Source of the DNA: Ruminococcus_G sp964621905
Lineage (GTDB): Bacteria; Bacillota; Clostridia; Lachnospirales; Lachnospiraceae
Assembly: GCA_964621905.1 (NCBI GenBank)
Contig: CAZUNG010000002.1
Span: forward strand, 124,001 to 188,000
Direction: 5' to 3'
Length of the DNA: 64,000 nucleotides
Below the pieces are notes generated by a model, which ran no database searches, was not told the DNA's origin, and saw nothing but the letters and a program-made list of their open reading frames with translations. Positions 7,451 to 15,948 of this stretch are shown here, piece after piece. The number at the start of each line of letters is the position of its first letter. Position 1 is the stretch's first letter. A program made the position numbers and the translations under genes.

Positions 7451-9514
7451 TCACAGGCTGATTCCCTCTGTCTGATATTTTTGATACACTTCCAGTTTTT
7501 TGCGAAGTGCGCTGTATTCCGGATCGTCCAGAAGTTTCCCGTTGTCAGCCCTCAAAAGACCGGCTGCCCCGCTGGCAGTTTTCAATACCTCTGCATCCTG
7601 AAATATATCTGCAATTTTAAATTCCATCATTCCGCTCTGCCGGATTCCCAGTATGTCCCCCGGTCCCCTCAGCTTCAGATCCTCCCCGGCGATATAGAAC
7701 CCGTCATTGGACCGGTTCAGGATCTCGAGGCGTTTCGCCGTATTTTCATCCTCATTTCCCTGCATGAAGATACAATAGGACTGCGCGTCTCCGCGTCCTA
7801 CACGTCCGCGCAGCTGATGCAGCTGCGCCAGTCCGAACCGCTCTGCATTTTCAACCAGCATAACGGTGGCGTTCGGCACATTGACTCCAACTTCTACGAC
7901 CGTCGTACTGACCAGTACCTGTATATCATTGGCCGCAAACTTTTCCATCACTTCATTTTTCTCCGCCGCTTTCATCTTGCCGTGAAGAATTCCGACAGTC
8001 GTTCCCCGTGAAAGATACCCTGACAGTTTTTGTGGATAGTCCGTGACATTTTCCGCATCAAGCCCCTCACTCTCCTCCACCATCGGGCAGATAATATATG
8101 CCTGATGCCCTTCCTGAATCTGCTGATCGATAAAACGGTAAGCTGTCCTGCGGTATCCCTGGTTCACAACGCAGTTTTTGATGGGCAGTCTTTTTGCCGG
8201 CAGCTCATCGATCACTGATAGATCCAGGTCACCGTACAGAATAATCGCCAGTGTGCGCGGTATCGGTGTTGCACTCATGACAAGTACATTGGGTACCCCT
8301 CCTTTTTCAGAAAAAAGTTCTCTCTGACGTACCCCGAAACGATGCTGCTCATCCGTTACAACCAGCGCAAGGCTGTGATATTCGACCTTTTCCTGTATCA
8401 GCGCATGGGTACCGATGATGATGCGGCAGGATCCGCTCTTTATCAAATCGTACCGCTCCCGTTTTTCTTTTGCCGTATTGGAACCAGTCAGCAGAACAGG
8501 AGCGTACTGCTCCCATTCTCCCGGATCAAGCAGCTGTCTTAAGGATTCATAATGCTGCTTTGCCAGCACCTCCGTCGGTACCATCATAGCAGACTGACAG
8601 CCATTTTCCGCCGCCATAATCATCGCAAGAAAAGCTACAATCGTTTTTCCACTGCCCACATCCCCCTGTACGAGGCGTGCCATGGCCGTACTGCTTCTCA
8701 TATCCCGCTCGATCTCAAACCAGACCTGTTTCTGCGCCGCTGTCAGCTCATACGGCAGGCGTTCCATGATCTCCTCCGTTTTCCAGACCTCTTTGAGTGC
8801 AAAGGATGCCGGTGTGATCTCTGACTGCTCTTTAAACCCCGCAACCGTGAGAATAAACAGTAAAAATTCATCAAATACCAGCCGTCTGCGTGCTTCTTTC
8901 AGGGCTTCAAAATCATTTGGAAAATGAATCTGTGTGATCGCGGCGGAATATCCCAAAAGTCCATACTGCTCCCGAAAAGACGCGGGCAGGTATTCCTGCA
9001 GATATTCGCTGAGAAGGAACAGCTCTTTAACGGCTTTTGTCACTGCTTTATTCGAAAGTCCTGCCGTCAGTCCATAAAGTGGCTGCATGGCATTTTGTAT
9101 CTGTTCATATGCAGCGGGGGTAAAATACTCCGGCTGTTCCATTGTCAGGCGCCCGTTTTTTTCTGTGACTTTTCCCCGAAAAACAAAAACAGCACCCCGC
9201 TTCAGCACATTTCTCAGAAACGGCATATTAAACCAGGTCAGAGACAGCGAAGCATCCCCTTCCCTGATCTTTGTCGTAATGACGACGCGCGGTCCCATCT
9301 TTTTGACATCGGGTGTCTGCTGCAGGATCCCCGTAACGGCCCATTTTTTACCCGGAATCAGCTGACTTATCCGAACCGGAGCTTCATAGATGTCATAGTC
9401 TCTTGGATAATAATGCACCAGGTCATCGGTAGAGCGGATTCCGAGCTTTCCAAACAGTTTCTCTGTCTTATCCCCAACTCCCCTGATTGTTGTTAATGAA
9501 TGTTCTGACTTCAC
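7451..9514 (-). CDS. recG: ATP-dependent DNA helicase RecG
   Basis: RecG remodels stalled replication forks and branched recombination intermediates by branch migration. The 687-residue length is normal. An N-terminal wedge/OB domain is followed by superfamily 2 helicase motifs: Walker A GDVGSGKT near residue 287, the DEQH form of motif II, SATPIPRTL of motif III, and QLRGRVGRG of motif VI. Translation starts at a GTG (9512-9514) after AAGGATG. It sits between the terminated FakA operon upstream and the ABC transporter downstream. Confidence 0.97.
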   Translation of the reverse strand: MKSEHSLTTIRGVGDKTEKLFGKLGIRSTDDLVHYYPRDYDIYEAPVRISQLIPGKKWAVTGILQQTPDVKKMGPRVVITTKIREGDASLSLTWFNMPFLRNVLKRGAVFVFRGKVTEKNGRLTMEQPEYFTPAAYEQIQNAMQPLYGLTAGLSNKAVTKAVKELFLLSEYLQEYLPASFREQYGLLGYSAAITQIHFPNDFEALKEARRRLVFDEFLLFILTVAGFKEQSEITPASFALKEVWKTEEIMERLPYELTAAQKQVWFEIERDMRSSTAMARLVQGDVGSGKTIVAFLAMIMAAENGCQSAMMVPTEVLAKQHYESLRQLLDPGEWEQYAPVLLTGSNTAKEKRERYDLIKSGSCRIIIGTHALIQEKVEYHSLALVVTDEQHRFGVRQRELFSEKGGVPNVLVMSATPIPRTLAIILYGDLDLSVIDELPAKRLPIKNCVVNQGYRRTAYRFIDQQIQEGHQAYIICPMVEESEGLDAENVTDYPQKLSGYLSRGTTVGILHGKMKAAEKNEVMEKFAANDIQVLVSTTVVEVGVNVPNATVMLVENAERFGLAQLHQLRGRVGRGDAQSYCIFMQGNEDENTAKRLEILNRSNDGFYIAGEDLKLRGPGDILGIRQSGMMEFKIADIFQDAEVLKTASGAAGLLRADNGKLLDDPEYSALRKKLEVYQKYQTEGISL

Positions 9515-9570
9515 ACCGTATCATCCTTCTACTAAACTGTTATACTGCACCTCAAACATATACTGTAGTT

Positions 9571-9612
9571 AAAAAGGGCACTGCAAAGAATTAATTTTCC
9601 CCTGCAGTGCCC
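9571..9612 (-). terminator. Intrinsic terminator after fakA
   Basis: A 10-base-pair perfect stem (9576-9585 with 9603-9612) is followed on the minus strand by five T. It lies just past the fakA stop at 9618 and separates that operon from recG. Confidence 0.9.
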
Positions 9613-9617
9613 ATGTC

Positions 9618-11270
9618 TTATTCTACTGAAACAATACAGTAATATATAGGTTGACCGCCATAATTCACTTCTACGTCACAGTCCGGGTATGCCGCTTCCA
9701 GATCTTCCCCTAATTTCTCAGCTACTTCTTCCGTCACATCTTCCCCGTAATATACGCTGATCAGTTCTGAATCATCGTCCACCATCGCTGTCACAGTTTC
9801 TTTTGTAACACTCATGACATCTTCTCCGACCGCCAGAATTCCATGGTCTCCGATCCCCATGATGTCGCCCTGTCTGATGTCTTTATCATCGATGTGCGTA
9901 TCACGGACTGCATATGTGATCTGCCCTGTTTTTACGTTGCCTATGCCCTCTGTCATGGCCTGTGCATTTTCCTGCGGCGTTTTTTCCGGCACATAATAAA
10001 TGACAGCGGTGATTCCCTGCGGCACTGTTTTCGTAGGAATCACAATGATCTCTTTGTCCTTTGTCAGATTCTGTGCCTGATTCGCAGCCAGAATAATATT
10101 TTTATTATTTGGCAGAATATAGATCGTCTTCGCATTCACGCTCGCGATCGCATTGAGCATATCCTCCGTACTCGGATTCATCGTCTGACCGCCTTCGATC
10201 AGATAATCTACACCAAGTCCTTTAAAAATTTCACCGATTCCTTCTCCGATAGATACCGAAATAAATCCAACCTCTTTTGGAGGTTCCTGACTTTTCTGCT
10301 CTGCGGCCGCCTTCTCCGCATCCTTGATCAGTTTCTCCTGATGTTCTTCTCTCATGTTGTCGATTTTCATTTTGGAAAGTGCACCATACGTCAGGGCCTT
10401 CTGAATCGCCAGCCCCGGATCATTCGTATGTACATGCACTTTGACGATATCATCGTCTGCGACACACACAATAGAATCTCCGATAGAACTCAGATAAGAT
10501 TTGAAATCCATCTCATCCTGATCATTGAATATTCTATCTTCCGTCATGATGATAAATTCCGTACAGTAACCAAACTTAATATCCGCCTCAGGCTCGGTTC
10601 TGCTGACAGTACTGCTCCCTGTCACCGGTACATCAAACGTAAGATCAATTTCTTTTCCTATAAAAGCGTCATACGCTCCGCGCATAACTTCCACCAGTCC
10701 CTGACCGCCGGAATCCACAACACCCGCCTCCTTCAGGACAGGCAGCATATCGGGAGTCCTTGCAAGGACGCTCTCCGCCTCTGCCAAGACATCTTCAAAA
10801 AATGCCTGCAGATCATCGCATTCTTCCGCCAGCTGCACCGCTTTTTTTGCAGCGCCCCTTGCCACGGTTAAAATTGTCCCCTCTTTCGGTTTCATAACCG
10901 CTTTGTAGGCTGTCTCCACTCCTTTTTCAAAAGCTGCAGCGAAAATGGGAGCATCCAGCTTCCTGTATTCCCGAATTCCTTTTGTAAACCCTCTGAGAAG
11001 CTGTGATAAAATGACACCGGAATTTCCTCTCGCACCTCGCAGAGAGCCGGATGAGATTGCTTTTGCCAGTGTGTCTGTCGTGACTTCGGAAAGTCCGTTG
11101 ACCTCTTTGACCGCAGACATGATCGTCAGCGTCATATTCGTACCCGTATCTCCATCCGGAACCGGAAATACATTCAGTTCATTGATCCATTCCTTTTTCA
11201 CTTCCAGATTTTTAGCACCAGCCAGAAACATCTTTTTCAGCATTCCGGCATCTACTGTATTTGTTGCCAC
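9618..11270 (-). CDS. fakA: DAK2-domain protein, fatty acid kinase catalytic subunit FakA (YloV)
   Basis: FakA phosphorylates fatty acids held by a FakB binding protein, feeding exogenous fatty acids into phospholipid synthesis. The 550-residue protein has the N-terminal DhaL/DAK2 kinase domain with VPDGDTGTNM and GARGNSGVILSQLLRG, a middle linker, and the C-terminal FakA-type domain with VYYGEDV near the end. The start is a GTG at 11268-11270 preceded by AAGGAGG nine bases upstream; the longer TTG reading from 11291 would place the ribosome site inside the gene. The Asp23-family gene sits directly upstream, the usual YloU-YloV pairing of Firmicutes. No fakB is seen in the window. Confidence 0.92.
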   Translation of the reverse strand: MATNTVDAGMLKKMFLAGAKNLEVKKEWINELNVFPVPDGDTGTNMTLTIMSAVKEVNGLSEVTTDTLAKAISSGSLRGARGNSGVILSQLLRGFTKGIREYRKLDAPIFAAAFEKGVETAYKAVMKPKEGTILTVARGAAKKAVQLAEECDDLQAFFEDVLAEAESVLARTPDMLPVLKEAGVVDSGGQGLVEVMRGAYDAFIGKEIDLTFDVPVTGSSTVSRTEPEADIKFGYCTEFIIMTEDRIFNDQDEMDFKSYLSSIGDSIVCVADDDIVKVHVHTNDPGLAIQKALTYGALSKMKIDNMREEHQEKLIKDAEKAAAEQKSQEPPKEVGFISVSIGEGIGEIFKGLGVDYLIEGGQTMNPSTEDMLNAIASVNAKTIYILPNNKNIILAANQAQNLTKDKEIIVIPTKTVPQGITAVIYYVPEKTPQENAQAMTEGIGNVKTGQITYAVRDTHIDDKDIRQGDIMGIGDHGILAVGEDVMSVTKETVTAMVDDDSELISVYYGEDVTEEVAEKLGEDLEAAYPDCDVEVNYGGQPIYYCIVSVE

Positions 11271-11287
11271 AATAAGTTCCTCCTTAA

Positions 11288-11644
11288 TCAATCTATTACC
11301 CGCACACCTTCGACCAGAATATTGATGTGTTCAATTTCCAGTCCTGTGAATTCTTCTACTTTATATCTGACACTGCTGATCAGATTATCAGCTACTGCAA
11401 GAATGCTGACCCCATATGACACAATCACATGAAAGTCCAGGGAGATTTTATTGTCATTCAGTGCAACATTGATTCCATGTTTTAAACTGTCCCTTCTCAA
11501 CAGTTTTACCAGACCGTCTTTCATGTTTACCGCAGCCATTCCTACGATTCCAAAACATTCCACTGCAACACTTCCCGCATACATGGCAATAACGTCCGGA
11601 TTTATGGATATTTCCCCTAATTCTGTATTGATTCGACCCTTCAT
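11288..11644 (-). CDS. Asp23/Gls24 family envelope-stress protein (YloU)
   Basis: Asp23/Gls24 proteins are small membrane-associated proteins linked to cell-envelope stress; this one is the partner that usually precedes FakA. The 118-residue sequence starts at ATG 11644, supported by GGAGG eight bases upstream. It has the GEISINPDVIAMYAG N-terminal and VIVSYGVSILAVADNL middle blocks typical of the family. The stop lies 17 bases before the fakA GTG. Its molecular function is poorly known. Confidence 0.92.
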   Translation of the reverse strand: MKGRINTELGEISINPDVIAMYAGSVAVECFGIVGMAAVNMKDGLVKLLRRDSLKHGINVALNDNKISLDFHVIVSYGVSILAVADNLISSVRYKVEEFTGLEIEHINILVEGVRVID

Positions 11645-11765
11645 TCGGATTCCTCCATTTCTGGTTCTCAAGTCACTGTTTTCATAATGACCCGTATTTT
11701 ATGTTTGTATTATAACCTTTTTTACAAGAAAATGAAATGTTTAATTTGAATTTTTTATTTTTCAC

Positions 11766-11794
11766 TTGCAAATCCAGGAAACTTCTGATAAAAT
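11766..11794 (+). promoter_or_regulatory. Extended -10 promoter of rpmB
   Basis: TTGCAA (-35, 11766-11771) is followed after 17 bases by TAAAAT (-10, 11789-11794) with a TG one base upstream. It lies about 60 bases before rpmB and points away from the Asp23 gene. Confidence 0.7.
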
Positions 11795-11856
11795 AACTAT
11801 TGTTGCAAGTCTGGATGTGCTTTCCGGACTTATTATATGTTCAAGGAGGTGCAATC

Positions 11857-12042
11857 ATGGCAAAATGTGCAATTTGTGAAAAAGGCGCTCATTTCGGTAA
11901 CAATGTGAGCCATTCTCATAGAAGATCTAACAAAATGTGGAAGTCCAACATTAAATCTGTAAAGGTTAATGTAAACGGAGCGGCCAGAAAGATGTATGTA
12001 TGTACTTCATGTCTGAAATCCGGCAGAGTTGAACGCGCTTAG
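11857..12042 (+). CDS. rpmB: 50S ribosomal protein L28, zinc-ribbon (C+) form
   Basis: L28 is a small structural protein of the large ribosomal subunit. The 61-residue sequence starts MAKCAICEKG after an AAGGAGGT site. The CAIC and CTSC pairs make a four-cysteine zinc site, so this is the C+ paralogue type, which in some bacteria is replaced by a zinc-free copy under zinc limitation. SHSHRRSNKMW is the family core. The gene has its own promoter and a terminator right after it, as is usual for rpmB. Confidence 0.97.
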   Translation: MAKCAICEKGAHFGNNVSHSHRRSNKMWKSNIKSVKVNVNGAARKMYVCTSCLKSGRVERA

Positions 12043-12074
12043 TTCTTCATGATTCATTGATTATGAATACGGTT

Positions 12075-12111
12075 AAAAGGATGTCCTTTATATGGAGGGA
12101 CATCCTTTTTT
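12075..12111 (+). terminator. Intrinsic terminator after rpmB
   Basis: A 12-base-pair perfect stem (12075-12086 with 12098-12109), a 10-base loop and a T run follow the rpmB stop by about 30 bases. Confidence 0.93.
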
Positions 12112-12120
12112 GTCATCTTA

Positions 12121-12149
12121 TTGACAAATACATAATATCCTTATAAAAT
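12121..12149 (+). promoter_or_regulatory. Strong sigma-A promoter upstream of the ilv region
   Basis: A perfect TTGACA (12121-12126), a 17-base spacer and TAAAAT (12144-12149) start just after the rpmB terminator. It would give a transcript with about 270 bases ahead of ilvB, covering the broken small gene at 12185-12393. No T-box or other clear riboswitch fold was recognised in that leader. Confidence 0.75.
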
Positions 12150-12184
12150 AGCACGAAAACAAGCACTTGCATGGAGATGACATA

Positions 12185-12393
12185 ATGGATGAGACCCGGC
12201 AAAATGGTGCGCCAATATTACGTCTGATCTGTTTTGCAATGTCATCCGGGAACTGCAGCCCGATCTTGAAATGTTTATGAATGCCTATATGGCCAGAATA
12301 ACACCGGATTTCGTGAATCTTTCCCTTGGATTGCGCGCACCGCAGCTGTACGAGGATGCGGCACCTTTTATCAGCGGAATTCCACAGTTGTAA
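12185..12393 (+). pseudogene. Small gene of unknown function broken by a one-base frameshift
   Basis: An ATG at 12185, preceded by GGAG at a good distance, opens only a 31-codon frame. A codon-like frame without its own start runs from 12193 to a TAA at 12391-12393 and encodes 66 residues, including the segments DLFCNVIRELQPDLEMF and LGLRAPQLYEDAAPF. One missing base near 12190-12193 would join the ATG to this frame and give a protein of about 69 residues beginning M-D-(E/D)-D-P-A-K-W. I do not recognise the protein. A strong promoter lies just upstream and ilvB follows 34 bases later. It may be a true pseudogene, an assembly error, or a leader feature. Confidence 0.5.
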
Positions 12394-12427
12394 AAAATTT
12401 GAATACTGCAAAAAAGGAGAATTCTAT

Positions 12428-14158
12428 ATGTTAATATCAGGAGCTGAACTGTTTGTAAACGCTTTAAAAGCTGAACAGGTTGACACCCTGTTCGCCTATC
12501 CGGGCGGGCAGGCCATTGATTTATTTGATGCCCTGTACGGGGATCCCGATATCGAGGTCATTCTTCCCCGGCACGAGCAGGGGCTGATCCACGCGGCAGA
12601 CGGATACGCCCGTTCAACAGGAAAGACCGGCGTCTGTCTTGTGACCAGCGGTCCCGGCGCTACAAATCTTGTCACCGGAATCGCCACCGCAAATTATGAC
12701 AGCGTCCCGCTTGTCTGTTTTACCGGACAGGTACCGACCGGTCTGATCGGAAATGATGCCTTTCAGGAGGTTGATATCGTCGGAATTACCAGAAGTATCT
12801 GTAAATACGCAGTGACGGTAAGAGACCGGGAAGATTTAAACAGCACCATCAAAAAAGCTTTTTATATTGCCAAAAGCGGTAAACCGGGGGTTGTCGTCGT
12901 CGATATCCCCAAAGACATTCAGCGGACACCCGGCAGCGGCCTGTACCCTGAAACCATCGATATACGCGGATACAAACCCAACACCTCTGTACATATCGGA
13001 CAGATTAAAAAAGCACTGGGTCTGCTCAAACGTGCAAAACGGCCGGTTTTTCTGGTGGGCGGCGGAGTCAATATCACCCGTGCGGGAAAAGAAATGACAA
13101 AACTTGCGGAACTGACGGGCTGCCCTGTTGTCACAACGATCATGGGAAAAGGAGCGATCCCCACCTCCCATCCCCTCTATATCGGAAACATCGGAATCCA
13201 CGGAAGTTATGCCGCCAATTCCGCGATCAGCCACTGTGATCTGCTGTTCTCGATCGGCACCAGATTTAACGACCGCATTACCGGAAAAATTGAAGAATTT
13301 GCAAGCGGAGCTTCTATCGTCCATATCGACATAGACTCCGCATCAATTTCCCGAAATATCGCTGTCGATGTTCCCATTGTAGCGGATGCCAGACAGGCGA
13401 TCCTGACACTGCTCGACAGGGCAGTTCCGCTGCAGATTGATAAATGGCGCGATGAGATCAGCAGCTGGGACCAGCAGTTTCCTTTAAAGACCGAGGCCTG
13501 CGGGCTGACACCTCAGACAATCATCAGCGCCATCAACGAGACATTCGATCATTCTGTCATCGCCACAGACGTTGGACAGAATCAGCTGTGGGCAACACAG
13601 TATCTTGCCCTCGATGAAAACCGTCAGATGATGACTTCCGGAGGTCTTGGCACAATGGGATACGGATTCCCCGCAGCGCTCGGCGCAAAACTTGGCAACC
13701 CGGATAAAGACGTCATCGTCATATCCGGCGACGGCGGTATGCAGATGAACATCCAGGAACTGGCAACGGCTGTAGTTTATGAACTGCCCGTCATCATCTG
13801 TATTCTGAATAATGGATATCTGGGCAATGTCCGTCAGTGGCAGGAAATGTTCTTTGACAGGAGATACTCTTCCACCTGCATACGCCGCAGAAAAAGCTGT
13901 CCGGCAGCGTGCAGCAGTGCTCACGGGGAATGCCCGCCGTACACTCCTGATTTCATAAAGCTGGCAGAGAGCTATGGCGCAAAAGGAATTCGCGTGTCAA
14001 CCGCCGATGAGGTCATTCCCGCTTTGCGCAAGGCAAAGCAGCAGCGCACCGCGCCTACGGTCATCGAATTCATAATCGAACGTGAAGCAAACGTTCTGCC
14101 GATCGTTCCGCCTGGAAATCCGCTCAGTGACATGATACTGGAAAAGGGGGATGAATGA
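12428..14158 (+). CDS. ilvB: Acetolactate synthase, large (catalytic) subunit
   Basis: IlvB is the thiamine-diphosphate enzyme that condenses two pyruvates to acetolactate, or pyruvate and 2-ketobutyrate, at the start of branched-chain amino acid synthesis. The 576-residue protein starts at ATG 12428 after AAAGGAG. It has the YPGGQAIDLFDAL N-terminus, the LPRHEQG segment with the cofactor-activating glutamate, and the ThDP/Mg motif GDGGMQMN followed by NNGYLGNVRQWQ. Between FDRRYS and YTPDF lies a segment with four cysteines not typical of proteobacterial enzymes. It overlaps ilvN by four bases. Confidence 0.95.
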   Translation: MLISGAELFVNALKAEQVDTLFAYPGGQAIDLFDALYGDPDIEVILPRHEQGLIHAADGYARSTGKTGVCLVTSGPGATNLVTGIATANYDSVPLVCFTGQVPTGLIGNDAFQEVDIVGITRSICKYAVTVRDREDLNSTIKKAFYIAKSGKPGVVVVDIPKDIQRTPGSGLYPETIDIRGYKPNTSVHIGQIKKALGLLKRAKRPVFLVGGGVNITRAGKEMTKLAELTGCPVVTTIMGKGAIPTSHPLYIGNIGIHGSYAANSAISHCDLLFSIGTRFNDRITGKIEEFASGASIVHIDIDSASISRNIAVDVPIVADARQAILTLLDRAVPLQIDKWRDEISSWDQQFPLKTEACGLTPQTIISAINETFDHSVIATDVGQNQLWATQYLALDENRQMMTSGGLGTMGYGFPAALGAKLGNPDKDVIVISGDGGMQMNIQELATAVVYELPVIICILNNGYLGNVRQWQEMFFDRRYSSTCIRRRKSCPAACSSAHGECPPYTPDFIKLAESYGAKGIRVSTADEVIPALRKAKQQRTAPTVIEFIIEREANVLPIVPPGNPLSDMILEKGDE

Positions 14159-14664
14159 GAATGAAAAAAAGATGGATCTGTCTGTTTGTAGAAAATGATG
14201 TCGGAGTGCTCGCCCGAATCTCGGGGCTGTTTTCCGGAAAATCATATAACCTGAACAGTCTGACGGTTGGAGCGACCGAAGACGAAACCATATCCCGGAT
14301 GACGATCAGCCTGACCAGTGACGACAGAACGTTTGAGCAGGTGAAAAAGCAGCTCAACCGGGCTGTCGAGGTCATCAAGGTGGTGGATTACACGGATGTC
14401 GCCATACACCTGAAAGAGCTTATGTTTATAAGAGTCAACTGCTGCACGGCAAAGGACATGGCAGAAATTTTCCGGCTTTCACAGGTGTTCGATCTGAAAG
14501 TGATTGATTATAACCCGACTACCGCCCTGCTTCAGAGCATTCAGACAGAAAAGAAGAACAATGAGTTGGCAGCCATGTTCGGAAAATTCTTTTTAAACCG
14601 AATTGAACTGATTCGCGGCGGAAGTGTCGCTGTCGAGGCACTCAATGGTTTTGACGGATCATGA
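14155..14664 (+). CDS. ilvN: Acetolactate synthase, small (regulatory) subunit
   Basis: The small subunit activates IlvB and confers valine feedback inhibition through its ACT domains. The 169-residue length is standard. The N-terminal ACT domain reads ICLFVENDVGVLARISGLF with the following SLTVGATED block, and a second ACT-like domain follows after residue 80. The ATG overlaps the ilvB stop by four bases (ATGA type), so the subunits are translationally coupled. A second in-frame ATG lies six bases later and could also be used. Confidence 0.96.
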   Translation: MRMKKRWICLFVENDVGVLARISGLFSGKSYNLNSLTVGATEDETISRMTISLTSDDRTFEQVKKQLNRAVEVIKVVDYTDVAIHLKELMFIRVNCCTAKDMAEIFRLSQVFDLKVIDYNPTTALLQSIQTEKKNNELAAMFGKFFLNRIELIRGGSVAVEALNGFDGS

Positions 14665-14670
14665 AACGAT

Positions 14671-14701
14671 GTCAGAAGCACCGGGGCCCGGTGCTTCTGA
14701 C
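14671..14701 (+). terminator. Perfect inverted repeat after ilvN, probable terminator without a T tract
   Basis: A 14-base-pair perfect, GC-rich stem with a 3-base centre starts 7 bases after the ilvN stop. No T run follows, so it could end transcription poorly, protect the 3' end, or be a bidirectional element shared with the convergent gene ending at 14819. Confidence 0.5.
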
Positions 14702-14818
14702 AGATTCTGTTGCCGGCTGCCGATGTATCGCGTCCGGGAAATCATACTGCAAAATGATCTTTGTCTTTTGATGAATTTTTTTCCATTCATCGTTTTGATA
14801 CCATTCTGCTTTAAGTTT

Positions 14819-15946
14819 CTACTCTCCTTTATTAAATGCGTCTCTCAGGCTGCCCTGTAGTTTAACTCCAAGTTCACTTAATACAACATCCAGCGCTGCA
14901 AGTGTACGCTCCACACGTTCCGCCCGGCAGTTCTCTCCCATATGTCCGATGCGTATTACCTGTCCTGCCATCACATCAAAGGACCCGGCAATCAGAATAT
15001 TATGTTCCGTCTTCATCTTATCCAGTATATCGGCGGCCAGTGCGGGCTTTGGAACCTCAAATACCGTAACCGTTCCGCAGAAACCATCCTTCTGATACAG
15101 CTTCAGTCCGCAGGAAACCACAGCGTTACGGACCCGTGCTGCGATCTCCTGATGCCGCTCCACAATCTTCGGCTCCCGCTTAATATTTTCAAGCGCTGCT
15201 CTCAGCCCCAGAATATCACTGATCGGCATTGTATAGGGAAACCACTGTTTTTCATAGTATCCGTCAAATGCCTTCAGATTTGCATAGAAGGAGGCAATTG
15301 GCGTCCTTCTGTTTTTCATGGCGTTCTTTGCTTCCTCACTTATCGTCACCAGCGTCAGCCCCGGAGGCGCCGATATCGCCTTCTGGGATCCGCCCAGCAA
15401 AAGATCAATCTGATAATCATCTGCATCCATTTTCTCGCCGAACATTGCCGAAACAGAATCTACAACGGTCAGAATACCATACGATTTCAGCAGACGGCAG
15501 ACAGATGCAACATCATTGCACATGCCGCTTGGTGTATCGCAGTGAACAACTGTAGCATATTTAAAATCAGAATCCTGCTCCAGATACGTTCTCAATGATG
15601 CAGGATCGATTGGTTTGCGGTAATCCGTCGTGTATCGCACAGCGTTTCCGCCGTACATTGACACAAAATCTTCAAATCCTCTTCCAAATACCCCATTATC
15701 CAGCACCAGAGCTCTGTCCCCCGGCTCAGTCAGAGATGCGCAGGCTGCTTCCAGTCCAAGGATACCTTCTCCGCCAAGGATCAGTGTCTCATTCTCTGTA
15801 TGGACCAGCTCGCTGAACATCCGGCAGGTATCGCGGTAATAATCGTAAAACCACGGGTCCAGATCGGGGTTCGTGCATTCACCGCTTCTCGCCATTCTCA
15901 CATTTTCTGCAACTGCTGTCGGTCCCGGTGTCATCAGCTCATACAT
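14819..15946 (-). CDS. Class-V PLP-dependent aminotransferase, alanine-glyoxylate / pyridoxamine-pyruvate type
   Basis: The 375-residue protein is a fold-type I, class V aminotransferase. It begins TPGPTAV, has GGEGILGLEAA near residues 58-68, HCDTPSG near 134-140, VVDSVSAMFG with the cofactor-binding aspartate near 165-174, and GGSQKAISAPPG with the PLP lysine near 190. The third of three consecutive ATGs is the best start because GGAGGG lies 7 bases away. The overall pattern resembles alanine-glyoxylate and pyridoxamine-pyruvate aminotransferases more than cysteine desulfurases. It directly follows and touches an ECF S-component gene, so its substrate may be linked to the imported vitamin; that link is inference. 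Confidence 0.87.
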   Translation of the reverse strand: MYELMTPGPTAVAENVRMARSGECTNPDLDPWFYDYYRDTCRMFSELVHTENETLILGGEGILGLEAACASLTEPGDRALVLDNGVFGRGFEDFVSMYGGNAVRYTTDYRKPIDPASLRTYLEQDSDFKYATVVHCDTPSGMCNDVASVCRLLKSYGILTVVDSVSAMFGEKMDADDYQIDLLLGGSQKAISAPPGLTLVTISEEAKNAMKNRRTPIASFYANLKAFDGYYEKQWFPYTMPISDILGLRAALENIKREPKIVERHQEIAARVRNAVVSCGLKLYQKDGFCGTVTVFEVPKPALAADILDKMKTEHNILIAGSFDVMAGQVIRIGHMGENCRAERVERTLAALDVVLSELGVKLQGSLRDAFNKGE

Positions 15947-15948
15947 CA

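Noticed and set aside
9843..10871. 342-codon open frame on the plus strand
   Set aside because: It lies wholly inside fakA on the opposite strand; composition is irregular and no ribosome site or family motif is seen.
12157..12427. Branched-chain amino acid attenuator or T-box ahead of ilvB
   Set aside because: No run of Ile, Leu or Val codons in a leader peptide with following alternative stems and no T-box sequence was recognised.
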